A stretch of 46,229 bases of DNA from Verrucomicrobiota bacterium (lineage in GTDB: Bacteria > Verrucomicrobiota > Verrucomicrobiia > Opitutales > Opitutaceae): the NCBI GenBank assembly GCA_003641745.1, contig QNAI01000012.1, forward strand, positions 1 to 46,229. The letters run 5' to 3'. Shown here in pieces: positions 34,742 to 43,025 of this stretch (position 1 is the first letter of the stretch; each line of letters starts with the position of its first letter). A program made the translations under genes and the position numbers. The notes below the pieces were generated by a model, which saw nothing but the letters and a program-made list of their open reading frames with translations, searched no databases and was not told where the DNA came from.

Positions 34742-34928
34742 GAGTGTCTGGTATTCCGGCATGGGTGAAATGTGGGCACAGGGGATTCGGTTCCGGGTAT
34801 CGGCCCACCCTGGTACGTGTGATCGCTTCGGTTTCAGACGAGACCGACTCCGAATCAGGGGCCTGCCTCAAGCCTGGTGTCAGAGAATTTTCGTCACGCA
34901 GGTTTTCTGACGCCACATCGTGATTCAG

Positions 34929-36584
34929 ATGACGAATAAGGACCGCACAAGGGGAGAAATCCTGATTCCGTGGCTGATCCTCACGCTGAGTGGTTTTGTG
35001 ATGATCGGGCTGACGATCCATCTGTCCGGAAGTCATTTCCTGAGCCTGCTGAGCAGCGACCACCTCTACCCGCACCTGTTTGTGAAGGACTGGTTGGAGG
35101 GAGAATACCCGGTGGATGCCTGGAAGTTTGGTTCAGCGACATTTCTCTTCCCCGACTATCCGATCTATGGGGCGCTCCTGGTCGCGCTGGGCGATTCGGG
35201 TATTACGTTCCCGGTCTTCGCCGTGATCAATATGGCTCTGTTGGGCGCTGCCTTTGGTTTTGCATTTCTGCGGTTGGGCGGCATTGAGGGACCGATCGCA
35301 TTCGCTGCGGGATACGGTTTGCTCGGCCTTGTCCTGGCGATGCAGTTTCTGCCGCTTCACGAGTTGGGCCTCTATTGGCTTCTTCTTCCCGGATTTCATG
35401 GGAGCACCGTGGTCGTTGGTCTCGGCCTATGTGTCGTTCTGATCGACGGTTATTGCCGCAACCATCTGCTTGGCACCGGGGGAAAGGCGCTGGTGGTTGC
35501 CGTCGGGATCCTTGGGGTGTATTCAAGCGTGCTTCTGTTCACGCAATTCCTGGCACCTTGGGCGTTGACCATGGTCGTCCTCAATTCATCTGGTGATGAG
35601 GACCGCAGCAGGACCGTTCGGCAGCAGATTCGCCTCGTGTTGGCTGTTTTGGCCGGAGCGCTCCTTCTTCGATCTGCTTTGATGGCATTGAATATCTGGG
35701 AGTATGGGGTTTTGTTCCGACATTTTCCGTATCCGGGGGCGGTCTGGGCCTGCTTCGTCGATTTTATCTCGGAACTCAGAGGAGAGACGGGCCGGCGATT
35801 ATGGGGTTTTCTGGGGCTTTATCTGCTCTTGATTCCGATCACTTGGGTAGGGTTGGGTGCGGGGCGTCGGTGTCTGCCGTCATCCGGTTGGCAGGTATTG
35901 GGGGTATTTGTAGTCTTCAGTGTTTTGTCCGGCATTCTCCTGCCCATCGTGTCACTCTACTGGAATGGATTTGTGACCAGCCGGTATTTTCTGAATCTCC
36001 TGGTGCTTCCGCCGTTGGCCCTCGGGGTCTGGGGTTTGGCACACGAAGGGGTTCGGTCCCGGTTCAAGCGTTGGCCAAGTTTGATCGCTGCGATCTTGGG
36101 AGCGGTGGCGGTAATGGGAGTTCTGTCGCTCAATCCTCTTTCGGCTGAACGTTTCCGTTTCAACTATCCGGATCGAGTGGCGGAGTTTGACCGGATGGTT
36201 GCGGAAAACGGATTATCTCTCGGTCTGAGCAACTATTGGTACAGTCACCTTTACAACGAACTCGGAAACGGGACCGCATTCCTGAATCACGTGCGCGATG
36301 ACGGGAAACCGTTTTTCTGGTGCAATAATGTTTATTGGTATTTCGGACCGCGGCCCACCGAAGCACAGGCGCCCCTGGTCTTTCCCGATTACGACTTTGT
36401 CCTGATGAACGGACTGGATGAAGCGTCCATTCGCGCGCACTACGGCGACCCGATGGAAGTCATGAAAGGCATGTTCAACACGATCTTTATCTACCGGGAC
36501 GGTAACAATGGGATCCGTGAAACGATAGCGCCGGAAGTTGCCGCCTGGTTGGACGGAAAAATGTTGGAGGTGTCTGCGGATTGA
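34929..36584 (+). CDS. Polytopic membrane protein of unknown function
   Basis: A 551-residue protein with roughly ten hydrophobic segments and a C-terminal soluble part of about 140 residues. After the first segment comes SSDHLYPHLFVKDW, then FLFPDYPIY; this acidic early loop recalls GT-C glycosyltransferases, but I cannot name the family. The ATG at 34929 is taken; GTG 34920 is an alternative. It is followed at 240 bases by the ion-channel gene, without an evident functional link. Codon use looks like its neighbours. Confidence 0.6.
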   Translation: MTNKDRTRGEILIPWLILTLSGFVMIGLTIHLSGSHFLSLLSSDHLYPHLFVKDWLEGEYPVDAWKFGSATFLFPDYPIYGALLVALGDSGITFPVFAVINMALLGAAFGFAFLRLGGIEGPIAFAAGYGLLGLVLAMQFLPLHELGLYWLLLPGFHGSTVVVGLGLCVVLIDGYCRNHLLGTGGKALVVAVGILGVYSSVLLFTQFLAPWALTMVVLNSSGDEDRSRTVRQQIRLVLAVLAGALLLRSALMALNIWEYGVLFRHFPYPGAVWACFVDFISELRGETGRRLWGFLGLYLLLIPITWVGLGAGRRCLPSSGWQVLGVFVVFSVLSGILLPIVSLYWNGFVTSRYFLNLLVLPPLALGVWGLAHEGVRSRFKRWPSLIAAILGAVAVMGVLSLNPLSAERFRFNYPDRVAEFDRMVAENGLSLGLSNYWYSHLYNELGNGTAFLNHVRDDGKPFFWCNNVYWYFGPRPTEAQAPLVFPDYDFVLMNGLDEASIRAHYGDPMEVMKGMFNTIFIYRDGNNGIRETIAPEVAAWLDGKMLEVSAD

Positions 36585-36767
36585 AGTGGCATGATCCTCT
36601 TTGGGACGGTCGAGATCGACGTGAGATGGAGCAGGTGGTCTTGACGATTGGCTGAGTGCTGGGACCAGATATCAAAGGGTGGCGTGTTGACCGGCGGAGC
36701 GTGTGAAGTCATCCATGATTCCGGAATCGGCATCATGATCAGAATCGTACGGTCTCCCGGGGTTTGT

Positions 36768-36797
36768 TTGACCTTGCTGCTTATGATTTCGTATGAC
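36768..36797 (+). promoter_or_regulatory. Possible promoter of the ligand-gated channel gene
   Basis: TTGACC (36768-36773) and TATGAC (36792-36797) have 18-base spacing. If real, transcription begins after the first ATG (36793) and supports the ATG at 36826 as the true start. Confidence 0.35.
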
Positions 36798-36825
36798 CCC
36801 AACCTCACCTCTCTGCCACCCGACT

Positions 36826-37854
36826 ATGCATCCCAGAATCTCATTATCGGCCCTCTCCCTGATCGCAGTCGTAATTCTGGGGGGCTTCTCGGCAATCGGG
36901 CAGGTTTCGAATGGAGGGGGCGATATGGACCTAAGCACCCGGCCGGGGACCAAGGGCAAACCAACCACCGTTCATATCTACTGCGTTCTCACGGATATTC
37001 GTGATATTGTCGATGTGCATCAGTCGGTAGAGGCATCAATCGGGTTTTTCCTTTCATGGAATGACCCTCGACTGGCTCATTCCGGTGATGGATCCATCCA
37101 CCGTTTATTGAGCACGATTTGGGATCCGGGCATCGTCGTCCTGAATGGGAACGAAATGGAGGTGGAAGACGATCGTCGGGTCGAGGTGCGACCTGACGGC
37201 ACCGTCATCCTCGAGCAGTTTCTACGCGATTCGTTCTTCCAGACTTTCGATCTCCGGCCCTTTCCGTTCGATCGGCAGGAGTTGGAAATCCAATTCCTCA
37301 GCATCGGTCATGTGCCGGATGATCTCGTCATCGTGCCACATCCTGATTGGCCGTCTCGAGTCAGCCCGACTTTTTCAGTACAGGATTGGAAGATTACAGG
37401 ATGGAGAACCGAAACCGGGATCTACCGATTGGCCGAAGATGCCCCGGGTCGTTCCACCTTCAAACTGATCGTTGAAGCCGAGCGCGGCAGGCCCTATTTC
37501 ATCTTCAAGGTCATTCTGCCAATGATTCTGATCATGGGGATGTCCTGGTTGGTCTACTGGATCCACCCTTCGAAGGTCGACGCCCAGATCGGAGTGGGTG
37601 CGACCTCCATGCTCACCCTGATTGCTTTCCGATTTACGGTCGACCGACTCCTGCCGGAGATCTCCTACATGACCCGTCTGGACCTCTTCATCCTGTTCTC
37701 AATGGTGTTGGTTTTTGCCAACCTGACGGAGTCGGTAGCCACCGCACATCTCTATAGTTCTGGACGTGAAGGCATTGCGATCAGGATCGATGCATACGGG
37801 CGTTGGCTCTACCTGGTTGTACTGACGGCGGTAATTTTCTTCACTCTGATGATC
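36826..37854 (+). CDS. Pentameric ligand-gated ion channel (Cys-loop-like) homologue
   Basis: A 343-residue protein with the layout of prokaryotic pentameric channels such as GLIC and ELIC. There is a signal peptide (1-26), an extracellular beta-sandwich with a WDP motif (99-101) and the Pro-loop core FPFDRQ (146-151) without the flanking cysteines, then four membrane helices: M1 (222-244), M2 (253-272, pore-lining), M3 (284-306) and M4 (325-342). It would form a cation- or anion-selective pore in the inner membrane opened by a ligand or protons. The ligand is unknown. The ATG at 36826 gives the better signal peptide; ATG 36793 is 11 codons upstream. The stop codon is 37855-37857. Confidence 0.88.
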
Positions 37855-37868
37855 TGATATTGAGCCGA

Positions 37869-37897
37869 TTGACACGCGAAAGGGCTGCAAAAATGAT
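37869..37897 (+). promoter_or_regulatory. Promoter of rpsU
   Basis: TTGACA (37869-37874) is followed after 17 bases by AATGAT (37892-37897, four matches to TATAAT). The predicted start near 37904 places the following hairpin at the very 5' end of the transcript. Confidence 0.5.
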
Positions 37898-37900
37898 TTG

Positions 37901-37927
37901 ACCTTCGACTACAGACTGATCGAAGGT
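37901..37927 (+). promoter_or_regulatory. 5'-leader hairpin of rpsU
   Basis: ACCTTCGA (37901-37908) and TCGAAGGT (37920-37927) pair perfectly around an 11-base loop CTACAGACTGA, ending 20 bases before the rpsU start. It could act in autogenous control or in message stability. Confidence 0.45.
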
Positions 37928-37947
37928 AGCCGTTTTCCCAGTTTCCT

Positions 37948-38145
37948 ATGTCTATTGAGATCCGAATCCGCAAGAGTGAGCCCGTGGAGCGAGCTATTCG
38001 ACGCCTGAAGAAGAAGCTCGACCGTGAGGGCGTTATCCGCGACGTCCGCGCCAAGCGCTACTATGAGAAGCCAAGCGAAGTCCGCCGTCGCAAGGTCAAG
38101 GTGATGGCATTCTCAAATATGCTCCGCCAGCGTTACGACAGCTGA
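37948..38145 (+). CDS. rpsU: 30S ribosomal protein S21
   Basis: A 65-residue basic protein of the small subunit that helps mRNA binding in initiation. The sequence is a clear S21: EPVERAIRRLKKKLDREGVI, then the basic RRRKVKVMAF, ending RQRYDS. It has its own promoter, leader hairpin and strong terminator, so it forms a single-gene transcription unit. Confidence 0.96.
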   Translation: MSIEIRIRKSEPVERAIRRLKKKLDREGVIRDVRAKRYYEKPSEVRRRKVKVMAFSNMLRQRYDS

Positions 38146-38188
38146 TCACTCACCAACGGCCGGCTCTTGACGCCGCAGACAATTTTCG

Positions 38189-38230
38189 AAGGTCTTTCTG
38201 TCAGCCGATGACGGAAAGACCTTTTTCTTT
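38189..38230 (+). terminator. Rho-independent terminator of rpsU
   Basis: A 10-bp perfect stem AAGGTCTTTC/GAAAGACCTT, extended by GTCA/TGAC around loop GCCGA, is followed by TTTCTTT. It ends 10 bases before the next gene, which therefore may need its own promoter or read-through. Confidence 0.85.
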
Positions 38231-38239
38231 GCCCCGATA

Positions 38240-39172
38240 ATGCCTCCACTTTCGCTTTCGACCTGCTGGAACTCAGCCCGCCACAGCGACGGCTACGAGA
38301 TGGTCAGGGAGATCATCGACCTGGGGTTTGGGCGGATCGAATTGAGTCACGGCATTCGCCTGACCCTGGTGGCCGGGATTCTCAGGGCGGTGGAGGAGGG
38401 CCTGGTTGAGATCTCGTCCGTACACAATTTCTGTCCCCTGCCTCCGGGCGTGGTAGGCGCCGCGCCCAATCTGTACGAACCTTCAGATCCCCAGCTGTCG
38501 GAAGTGCGGCAATGGTACCGCAACACCTGCAGGACGATCGAGTTCGCCCACCAGGTCGGGGCGAAGATCATGGTCTCTCACCTGGGTTCCGTCCGGTTCC
38601 CGTTGCTCAACCCCGTAACCCGGGCCAGGCGCCGGATGGAGAAAGGAAAGCTCCCGGCCAACGACATCGCGGCCATGATCAGGCTTTGGCAACATGTGCT
38701 GTCCAAGGTGCAGAAACGGGCCCCCGCCTTTTGGGGTCGTGTGAAAACAAATATCGAACCGGTGGCCGAGGTTGCGAGAAGACACGGGGTGCGGGTCGGG
38801 TGCGAAAACCGCGAAGGCATGGAGGAACTCCCCCTGGACGCCTCGATCGGTGAGCTCTTCGCCGACCAGGATGAGTCGGGTCCCCTGCGTTATTGGCATG
38901 ACGTCGGACATGCCCAATTGAAGCAGCAGATGGGCGTGGCTGATCATGAGGCGATGCTCGAGGCGAACCGCCGATGGTTGACCGGTTTTCACCTGCACGA
39001 TGTGCGGGATGGACGCGACCATTCGGTTCCGGGTACGGGCACGATCGATTTTTCCATGGTCAGACGGTTCATCGGACCCGATCATACCCTCGTCCTCGAA
39101 CTGTCCCCCCGCCTGAGTGTCGAGGAAGTCCTCGAATCGAAGGGGTATATGGAGAAGCTGTTGGCCGGATAG
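38240..39172 (+). CDS. Sugar phosphate isomerase/epimerase-like TIM barrel protein
   Basis: A 310-residue protein of the AP-endonuclease-2/xylose isomerase-like TIM barrel superfamily. Recognisable are the start LSLSTCWNS, the GFGRIELSHG strand, SVHNFCPLP, MVSHLGS, GCENREG, WHDVGHAQL and HLHDVRDG...VPGTGTIDF, which carry the usual metal-binding Glu, His and Asp. It probably isomerises or epimerises a sugar, but the substrate is unknown. The start is 10 bases after the rpsU terminator. Confidence 0.8.
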   Translation: MPPLSLSTCWNSARHSDGYEMVREIIDLGFGRIELSHGIRLTLVAGILRAVEEGLVEISSVHNFCPLPPGVVGAAPNLYEPSDPQLSEVRQWYRNTCRTIEFAHQVGAKIMVSHLGSVRFPLLNPVTRARRRMEKGKLPANDIAAMIRLWQHVLSKVQKRAPAFWGRVKTNIEPVAEVARRHGVRVGCENREGMEELPLDASIGELFADQDESGPLRYWHDVGHAQLKQQMGVADHEAMLEANRRWLTGFHLHDVRDGRDHSVPGTGTIDFSMVRRFIGPDHTLVLELSPRLSVEEVLESKGYMEKLLAG

Positions 39173-39184
39173 CAGGGCGTGACC

Positions 39185-39216
39185 GCCCGGCTGCGCTGCG
39201 CCGTGACATGCCGGGC
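39185..39216. terminator. GC-rich hairpin between convergent genes
   Basis: GCCCGGC (39185-39191) pairs with GCCGGGC (39210-39216) between the isomerase and mutY, which converge. There is no T-run on either side, so its role in termination is uncertain. Confidence 0.3.
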
Positions 39217-39222
39217 GCGCCG

Positions 39223-40281
39223 TTATTCTGTCATCTTCTGATTGAGGATCTCTCCAATCCACTTGCGATGGGGTCCGGAGAGGGTCAGCCGGTCGAGTTG
39301 CTTCATGGAGACCCACTTGCAGTCGTTGCTGCGGGCTTTGGTTTTCTGGGTCTTGGTCAGTGAATCAGGGAAGTGAATGACCTCGGTGATCCGATAATGG
39401 GTGATGCTGCGGTTGCGGGTGATTGACCGGCCATTGATCAATGTCCCGGGGGTGAAGCCCACCTGATCAGCGGTCGGTAGTTCGTGGAGTCTGGCCATGC
39501 GCTGCGATTTATCGGGCCTGCGATGCATGAGGATCCTGCCCCGTTGAGTAATCCAGATGCGGTTCAGGGTCTGCGCAACGGTTTTTGCGCGCTGGATCCT
39601 GGGCAGTTCCTCGGCGAATCCCTCCGATCCCGCACGGCAGTGCTCCCGGACGGGGCAGATCGTGCAGAGGGGCTTCTTTCTCATGCATAGGGTTGCGCCG
39701 AGTTCCATCATGGCCTGGTTGTGCGTGCCCGGATTGTCATCTTCCATGAGCGCACCGGCCAGGGGCGTGAAATGTCGGGCAGCTTCAGTGCCGCTCTTGA
39801 AGACCGCTTCCTCACCAACGATCCTGGACAGGATGCGAACGACATTTCCGTCAACACACGCAACGGCCCGGCCGCAGGCAATGCTGGCTATGGCAGCGGC
39901 GGTGTAGGGACCGATTCCGGGGAGTTTTTCCCAGCCTGCCGCGGTGCGGGGCGGCGGTGTCACCGTCAGGGATTTGGCCAGAGCGTGAAGATATTGGGCT
40001 CGCCTGTAGTAGCCAAGCCCTTCCCAGTGCTTCAGGATCGATTCCTCAGAAGCCGTGGCCACCGAATGAAAGTCGGGGTATGAAGTCATCCAACGCTCGA
40101 AGTAGGGGATGACGGTCGAGATCTGTGTCTGTTGGCACATGAACTCCGAGACGACGGTTCGGTACAGACTCGTCTCCTCCCGCCAGGGCAACAACCTTCG
40201 CTCGGCCTTGTACCACCTGTTCAGGCATCTCTGAAAGTTGTGGATGACGGTGCGGGAGTTTGTGTTCAGTCGAATTTTCAT
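39223..40281 (-). CDS. mutY: A/G-specific adenine glycosylase MutY
   Basis: A DNA repair enzyme that removes adenine mispaired with 8-oxoguanine. It has the LLPWR segment, the catalytic Glu in SEFMCQQTQISTVIPYFERW, the helix-hairpin-helix LPGIGPYTAAAIASIA with the catalytic Asp in VDGNVVRI, and the iron-sulfur cluster ligands in C-x6-C-x2-C-x5-C (CMRKKPLCTICPVREHC). A C-terminal Nudix-like 8-oxoG recognition domain covers about 225-350. ATG 40281 gives a 352-residue protein; ATG 40320 would add 13 hydrophobic residues and is less likely. No ribosome site is clear for either. Confidence 0.95.
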   Translation of the reverse strand: MKIRLNTNSRTVIHNFQRCLNRWYKAERRLLPWREETSLYRTVVSEFMCQQTQISTVIPYFERWMTSYPDFHSVATASEESILKHWEGLGYYRRAQYLHALAKSLTVTPPPRTAAGWEKLPGIGPYTAAAIASIACGRAVACVDGNVVRILSRIVGEEAVFKSGTEAARHFTPLAGALMEDDNPGTHNQAMMELGATLCMRKKPLCTICPVREHCRAGSEGFAEELPRIQRAKTVAQTLNRIWITQRGRILMHRRPDKSQRMARLHELPTADQVGFTPGTLINGRSITRNRSITHYRITEVIHFPDSLTKTQKTKARSNDCKWVSMKQLDRLTLSGPHRKWIGEILNQKMTE

Positions 40282-40372
40282 GGACAGGACATGGATGAAG
40301 AAATGCAGACTTCGGAACATTCCAATTCAAATATTGGTGCCAATCCTCAATTCATTTGATCTAACTGCCTGA

Positions 40373-41371
40373 ATGAGACGAAAGGCCGCCGAAATTGACG
40401 ACGGACCCAAAAAACAGACGCTCTACACGATCAAGCTCGACTCCGCCAAACTTGACCGGGTCAGGGATATCTGCGACGGGCGGATGTGGGAACCCTACGA
40501 TGTCGCCTATGCGCGATTCGCATTCAAGGGTCCCAAGGTGAATATCGTTGGCTACGAGAGCGGAAAACTCGTGGTCCAGGGCAAGGAAACCGAGGATTTC
40601 ATTCTCAATACCCTGGAACCGGAAGTGACGGGTGAAGCGGTTTTCGGGTATGATGAAGTTCTGCACCCTGACTGGTACGAAGCGCACGCCGGCCTTGATG
40701 AGAGCGGGAAGGGCGATTTCTTTGGCCCGGTGGTTTCAGCCTGTGTCATTGCCGGACCCGATGAGATTCGGGAGTGGACCAAGGCCGGAATCCGTGACAG
40801 CAAGACGATCACGGATCGAAAAATCCTCGATCTGGACAGGCTTATCCGGGACACAAGGAAGGCGGTGGTCAAGACGGTCTTCTGCGGCATGCATCGCTAC
40901 AACGATCTGATGGGCAAACCCCGCGCCAATCTGAACAAGCTGCTGGCCTGGCAGCATGCCAAGGCGCTCGAGCAGGCCCTGGGGGCGAGGAAGGTGCCGT
41001 GGGGCATGCTGGATCAGTTCAGCAGGAAAGATCTGGTTTCAGGTTACTTTTCGACGCCTGAGTTTGAATTGCGCATGCGCACCAAGGCAGAAGACGATCC
41101 GGTCGTGGCCGCCGCGTCGGTGGTGGCCCGGGCCGAATTCGTGCGCCAGATGGGGCGCCTGTCGGTGCAATTAGGAGAGAAGCTGGTCAAGGGCGCCGGA
41201 CCGAAGGTTGTGGAGCAGGCGGCCTCGATCGTGGAAAAACTGGGCGCGCCCGCATTGCGCGATTTTGGCAAACTGCATTTCCGAACGGCCTACGAAGTCG
41301 TTTCGGCGGCAGGAAAATTGGACGATCTCCCTCTGCCCAAGCCAAAGGAGCGGGTTCCGTTCAGACGCTGA
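40373..41371 (+). CDS. rnhC: Ribonuclease HIII
   Basis: A 332-residue RNase H of the HIII type, cleaving RNA in RNA-DNA hybrids. The N-terminal part (about 1-95) corresponds to the TBP-like substrate-binding domain of RNase HIII. The catalytic domain begins at GLDESGKGDFFGPVV (Asp109, Glu110) and continues with the RDSKTI motif and SVVARAEF. The DESGKGD form separates it from RNase HII (DEAGRG). It is followed after 19 bases by rnhB, so two RNase H enzymes share an operon. Confidence 0.95.
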   Translation: MRRKAAEIDDGPKKQTLYTIKLDSAKLDRVRDICDGRMWEPYDVAYARFAFKGPKVNIVGYESGKLVVQGKETEDFILNTLEPEVTGEAVFGYDEVLHPDWYEAHAGLDESGKGDFFGPVVSACVIAGPDEIREWTKAGIRDSKTITDRKILDLDRLIRDTRKAVVKTVFCGMHRYNDLMGKPRANLNKLLAWQHAKALEQALGARKVPWGMLDQFSRKDLVSGYFSTPEFELRMRTKAEDDPVVAAASVVARAEFVRQMGRLSVQLGEKLVKGAGPKVVEQAASIVEKLGAPALRDFGKLHFRTAYEVVSAAGKLDDLPLPKPKERVPFRR

Positions 41372-41390
41372 GCCCGACCTGGAGCAGAAA

Positions 41391-42158
41391 ATGATGAAAA
41401 AACGGCTTCGCGGTTTCGATCTCCGGCAGATTGACGGCAGGTTCGGACTGATCGGCGTGGACGAAGCCGGCCGGGGCGCCCTTGCGGGCCCCGTGGTGGC
41501 GGGTGCCGTGCTGGCCGATGAGAGTTTCCTACGCAGTGACTGGAGCCGTCGCCAGGCGGGGAATATCAACGACTCGAAGCAATTGACCGAGGAGCGACGC
41601 GAGCATTTTTATGAGCGCATGTCGTGGTTGATGTCCGAGCACCGGATCATCTTCGCCAGCGGCACCGGTTCGGTGGCGGAGATCGAGGAGCACAATATCC
41701 TCGGCGCGACCTGCCTGGCCATGCGCCGGGCCATCCAGAACGCCCTCCAGATCGGGCAGATTCGCCCGCATCCGCCCGATCCGCTTTTTGACGGTCCAAA
41801 TCCGGTGCCACTGCAGCCCGGCGAGGGTATCTCTGACTGGAAGATTCTGGTCGACGGAAGACCGGTCCGCAGTCTCGGATTCAAGCATCGGGCGTTTGTG
41901 GGTGGCGATGCGCGATCCATGGTGATTGCGATGGCGTCGATCGTGGCCAAAGTAACACGCGATCATCTGATGCAGTCGCTTGAGAAGGAGGTTCCAGGTT
42001 ATGGATTCGGTCGGCATAAAGGATATGGGACCGAGATGCATCGCCAGGCGCTGCTTGAACTCGGGCCCTCGAGAATGCACCGGAAACTCTTCATCCGCAG
42101 CACCATGGCCGAAGCAGAAACCGAAGGACAGGAAGCGTTCGAGTTCTTTGATTCGTGA
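41391..42158 (+). CDS. rnhB: Ribonuclease HII with internal insertion
   Basis: A 255-residue RNase HII that removes ribonucleotides from DNA. The catalytic GVDEAGRGALAGPVVAGAV carries Asp24 and Glu25; NDSKQLTEE, the DG before the next strand (ILVDG), and SIVAKVTRD follow; GYGFGRHKGYGT is present. Between the helix after HNILGATCLAMRRAI and the VDG strand there is an extra proline-rich segment of about 30 residues (RPHPPDPLFDGPNPVPLQPG), absent from the E. coli enzyme. ATG 41391 has GGAG upstream; the longer frame from 41208 overlaps rnhC. The stop codon touches a perfect hairpin. Confidence 0.95.
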   Translation: MMKKRLRGFDLRQIDGRFGLIGVDEAGRGALAGPVVAGAVLADESFLRSDWSRRQAGNINDSKQLTEERREHFYERMSWLMSEHRIIFASGTGSVAEIEEHNILGATCLAMRRAIQNALQIGQIRPHPPDPLFDGPNPVPLQPGEGISDWKILVDGRPVRSLGFKHRAFVGGDARSMVIAMASIVAKVTRDHLMQSLEKEVPGYGFGRHKGYGTEMHRQALLELGPSRMHRKLFIRSTMAEAETEGQEAFEFFDS

Positions 42159-42221
42159 AAGGGGTCAGGCCGTTGTTTGTATACGAATCAGATTCGTATA
42201 CAAACAACGGCCTGACCCCTT
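42159..42221. repeat. Perfect 30-bp GGGGTCA-type hairpin, copy C
   Basis: The arms 42159-42188 and 42192-42221 are exact inverted copies around loop CAG. The outer part reads AAGGGGTCAGGCC. It begins on the base after the rnhB stop codon and may terminate rnhB transcription. Its outer GGGGTCA is shared with the A and B copies, while the inner stem and loop are different. Confidence 0.9.
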
Positions 42222-42265
42222 GGTTCTCCTTGCCCTGCGGAGGGTTCCTGTCGATAGAAGGTTCC

Positions 42266-42901
42266 GTGCACGAAGAGAGCCTGTCTGAATCCCTGAATAA
42301 ACTGCTCGCCACTGAAGGCGGGCATGCCATCAGTCTGGGCGAAATCCTCGATCGTGTGGGACCCAAGGGATTTGGGCTCCTTCTGATGGTGCTTTCACTG
42401 CCGAGCGCACTGCCGATTCCGGCGGCTGGCTACAGTACGCCGTTCGGTGTTATTTTTGTTTTTCTCGGTGTCCAGATGCTCACCGGTCGCCGCGAACCCT
42501 GGCTTCCGGGTTGGGCCCGCCGATTGACTTTCAAGGCGAGTCTGGCCGAGAAGATGATCCAAGGCGCGGCCAAGGCTTTTTCCTTTCTGGAGCATCTGGT
42601 CAAACCGCGGCTCGAATGGGTGGCCGGCAGATCCGGCATGGCAATCATGAGTCTCCTCGTCATGACCATGGCCTGTTTGATGATCCTGCCCATTCCCCTG
42701 ACCAATACCGCTCCGGCCGGGGTCATTTTTCTGATCGGGGTCAGTATCTGTGAGCGCGATGGTCTCTTTGCGATCGCGGCCACGGCTCTCGGCGTGGTGG
42801 CCGTGGCCTTTTATGCCTTTGTGATCTATATCGCAATCACCGCGGGCGTGGAGGGGGTCGAGCACCTCAAGGACTGGATCAAAGACATACTGCCCGGGTA
42901 G
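42266..42901 (+). CDS. ExoD-like membrane protein
   Basis: A protein of about 211 residues from GTG 42266 (GAAGG just upstream, with tight spacing). The sequence matches the ExoD family (exopolysaccharide synthesis ExoD): [44 protein letters not shown], and hydrophobic segments near 105-165 with [20 protein letters not shown] and a C-terminal helix. In rhizobia ExoD affects exopolysaccharide production and alkali tolerance; the mechanism is unresolved. The frame is open upstream through the hairpin repeat to 42155, but that part is repeat sequence. Confidence 0.78.
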   Translation: MHEESLSESLNKLLATEGGHAISLGEILDRVGPKGFGLLLMVLSLPSALPIPAAGYSTPFGVIFVFLGVQMLTGRREPWLPGWARRLTFKASLAEKMIQGAAKAFSFLEHLVKPRLEWVAGRSGMAIMSLLVMTMACLMILPIPLTNTAPAGVIFLIGVSICERDGLFAIAATALGVVAVAFYAFVIYIAITAGVEGVEHLKDWIKDILPG

Positions 42902-43025
42902 AGTCATCCCGGTTCGGGGCCGCCGGACGCGCCGAGCGATGCAGTTGACGCGGATACCCGATACAATTTCAAAGCTTCCTTGTGGTTGCCCCTTGAGCAT
43001 TCCAGTGCCAGAACTGACTCCATCC

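Noticed and set aside
34742-34928. Search for a tRNA or small RNA between the beta-helix and membrane protein genes
   Set aside because: No cloverleaf, TTC-loop or terminator was found.
42155-42265. An N-terminal extension of the ExoD-like protein
   Set aside because: It translates the inverted repeat and is not family-like; GTG 42266 is preferred, although initiation upstream is not excluded.
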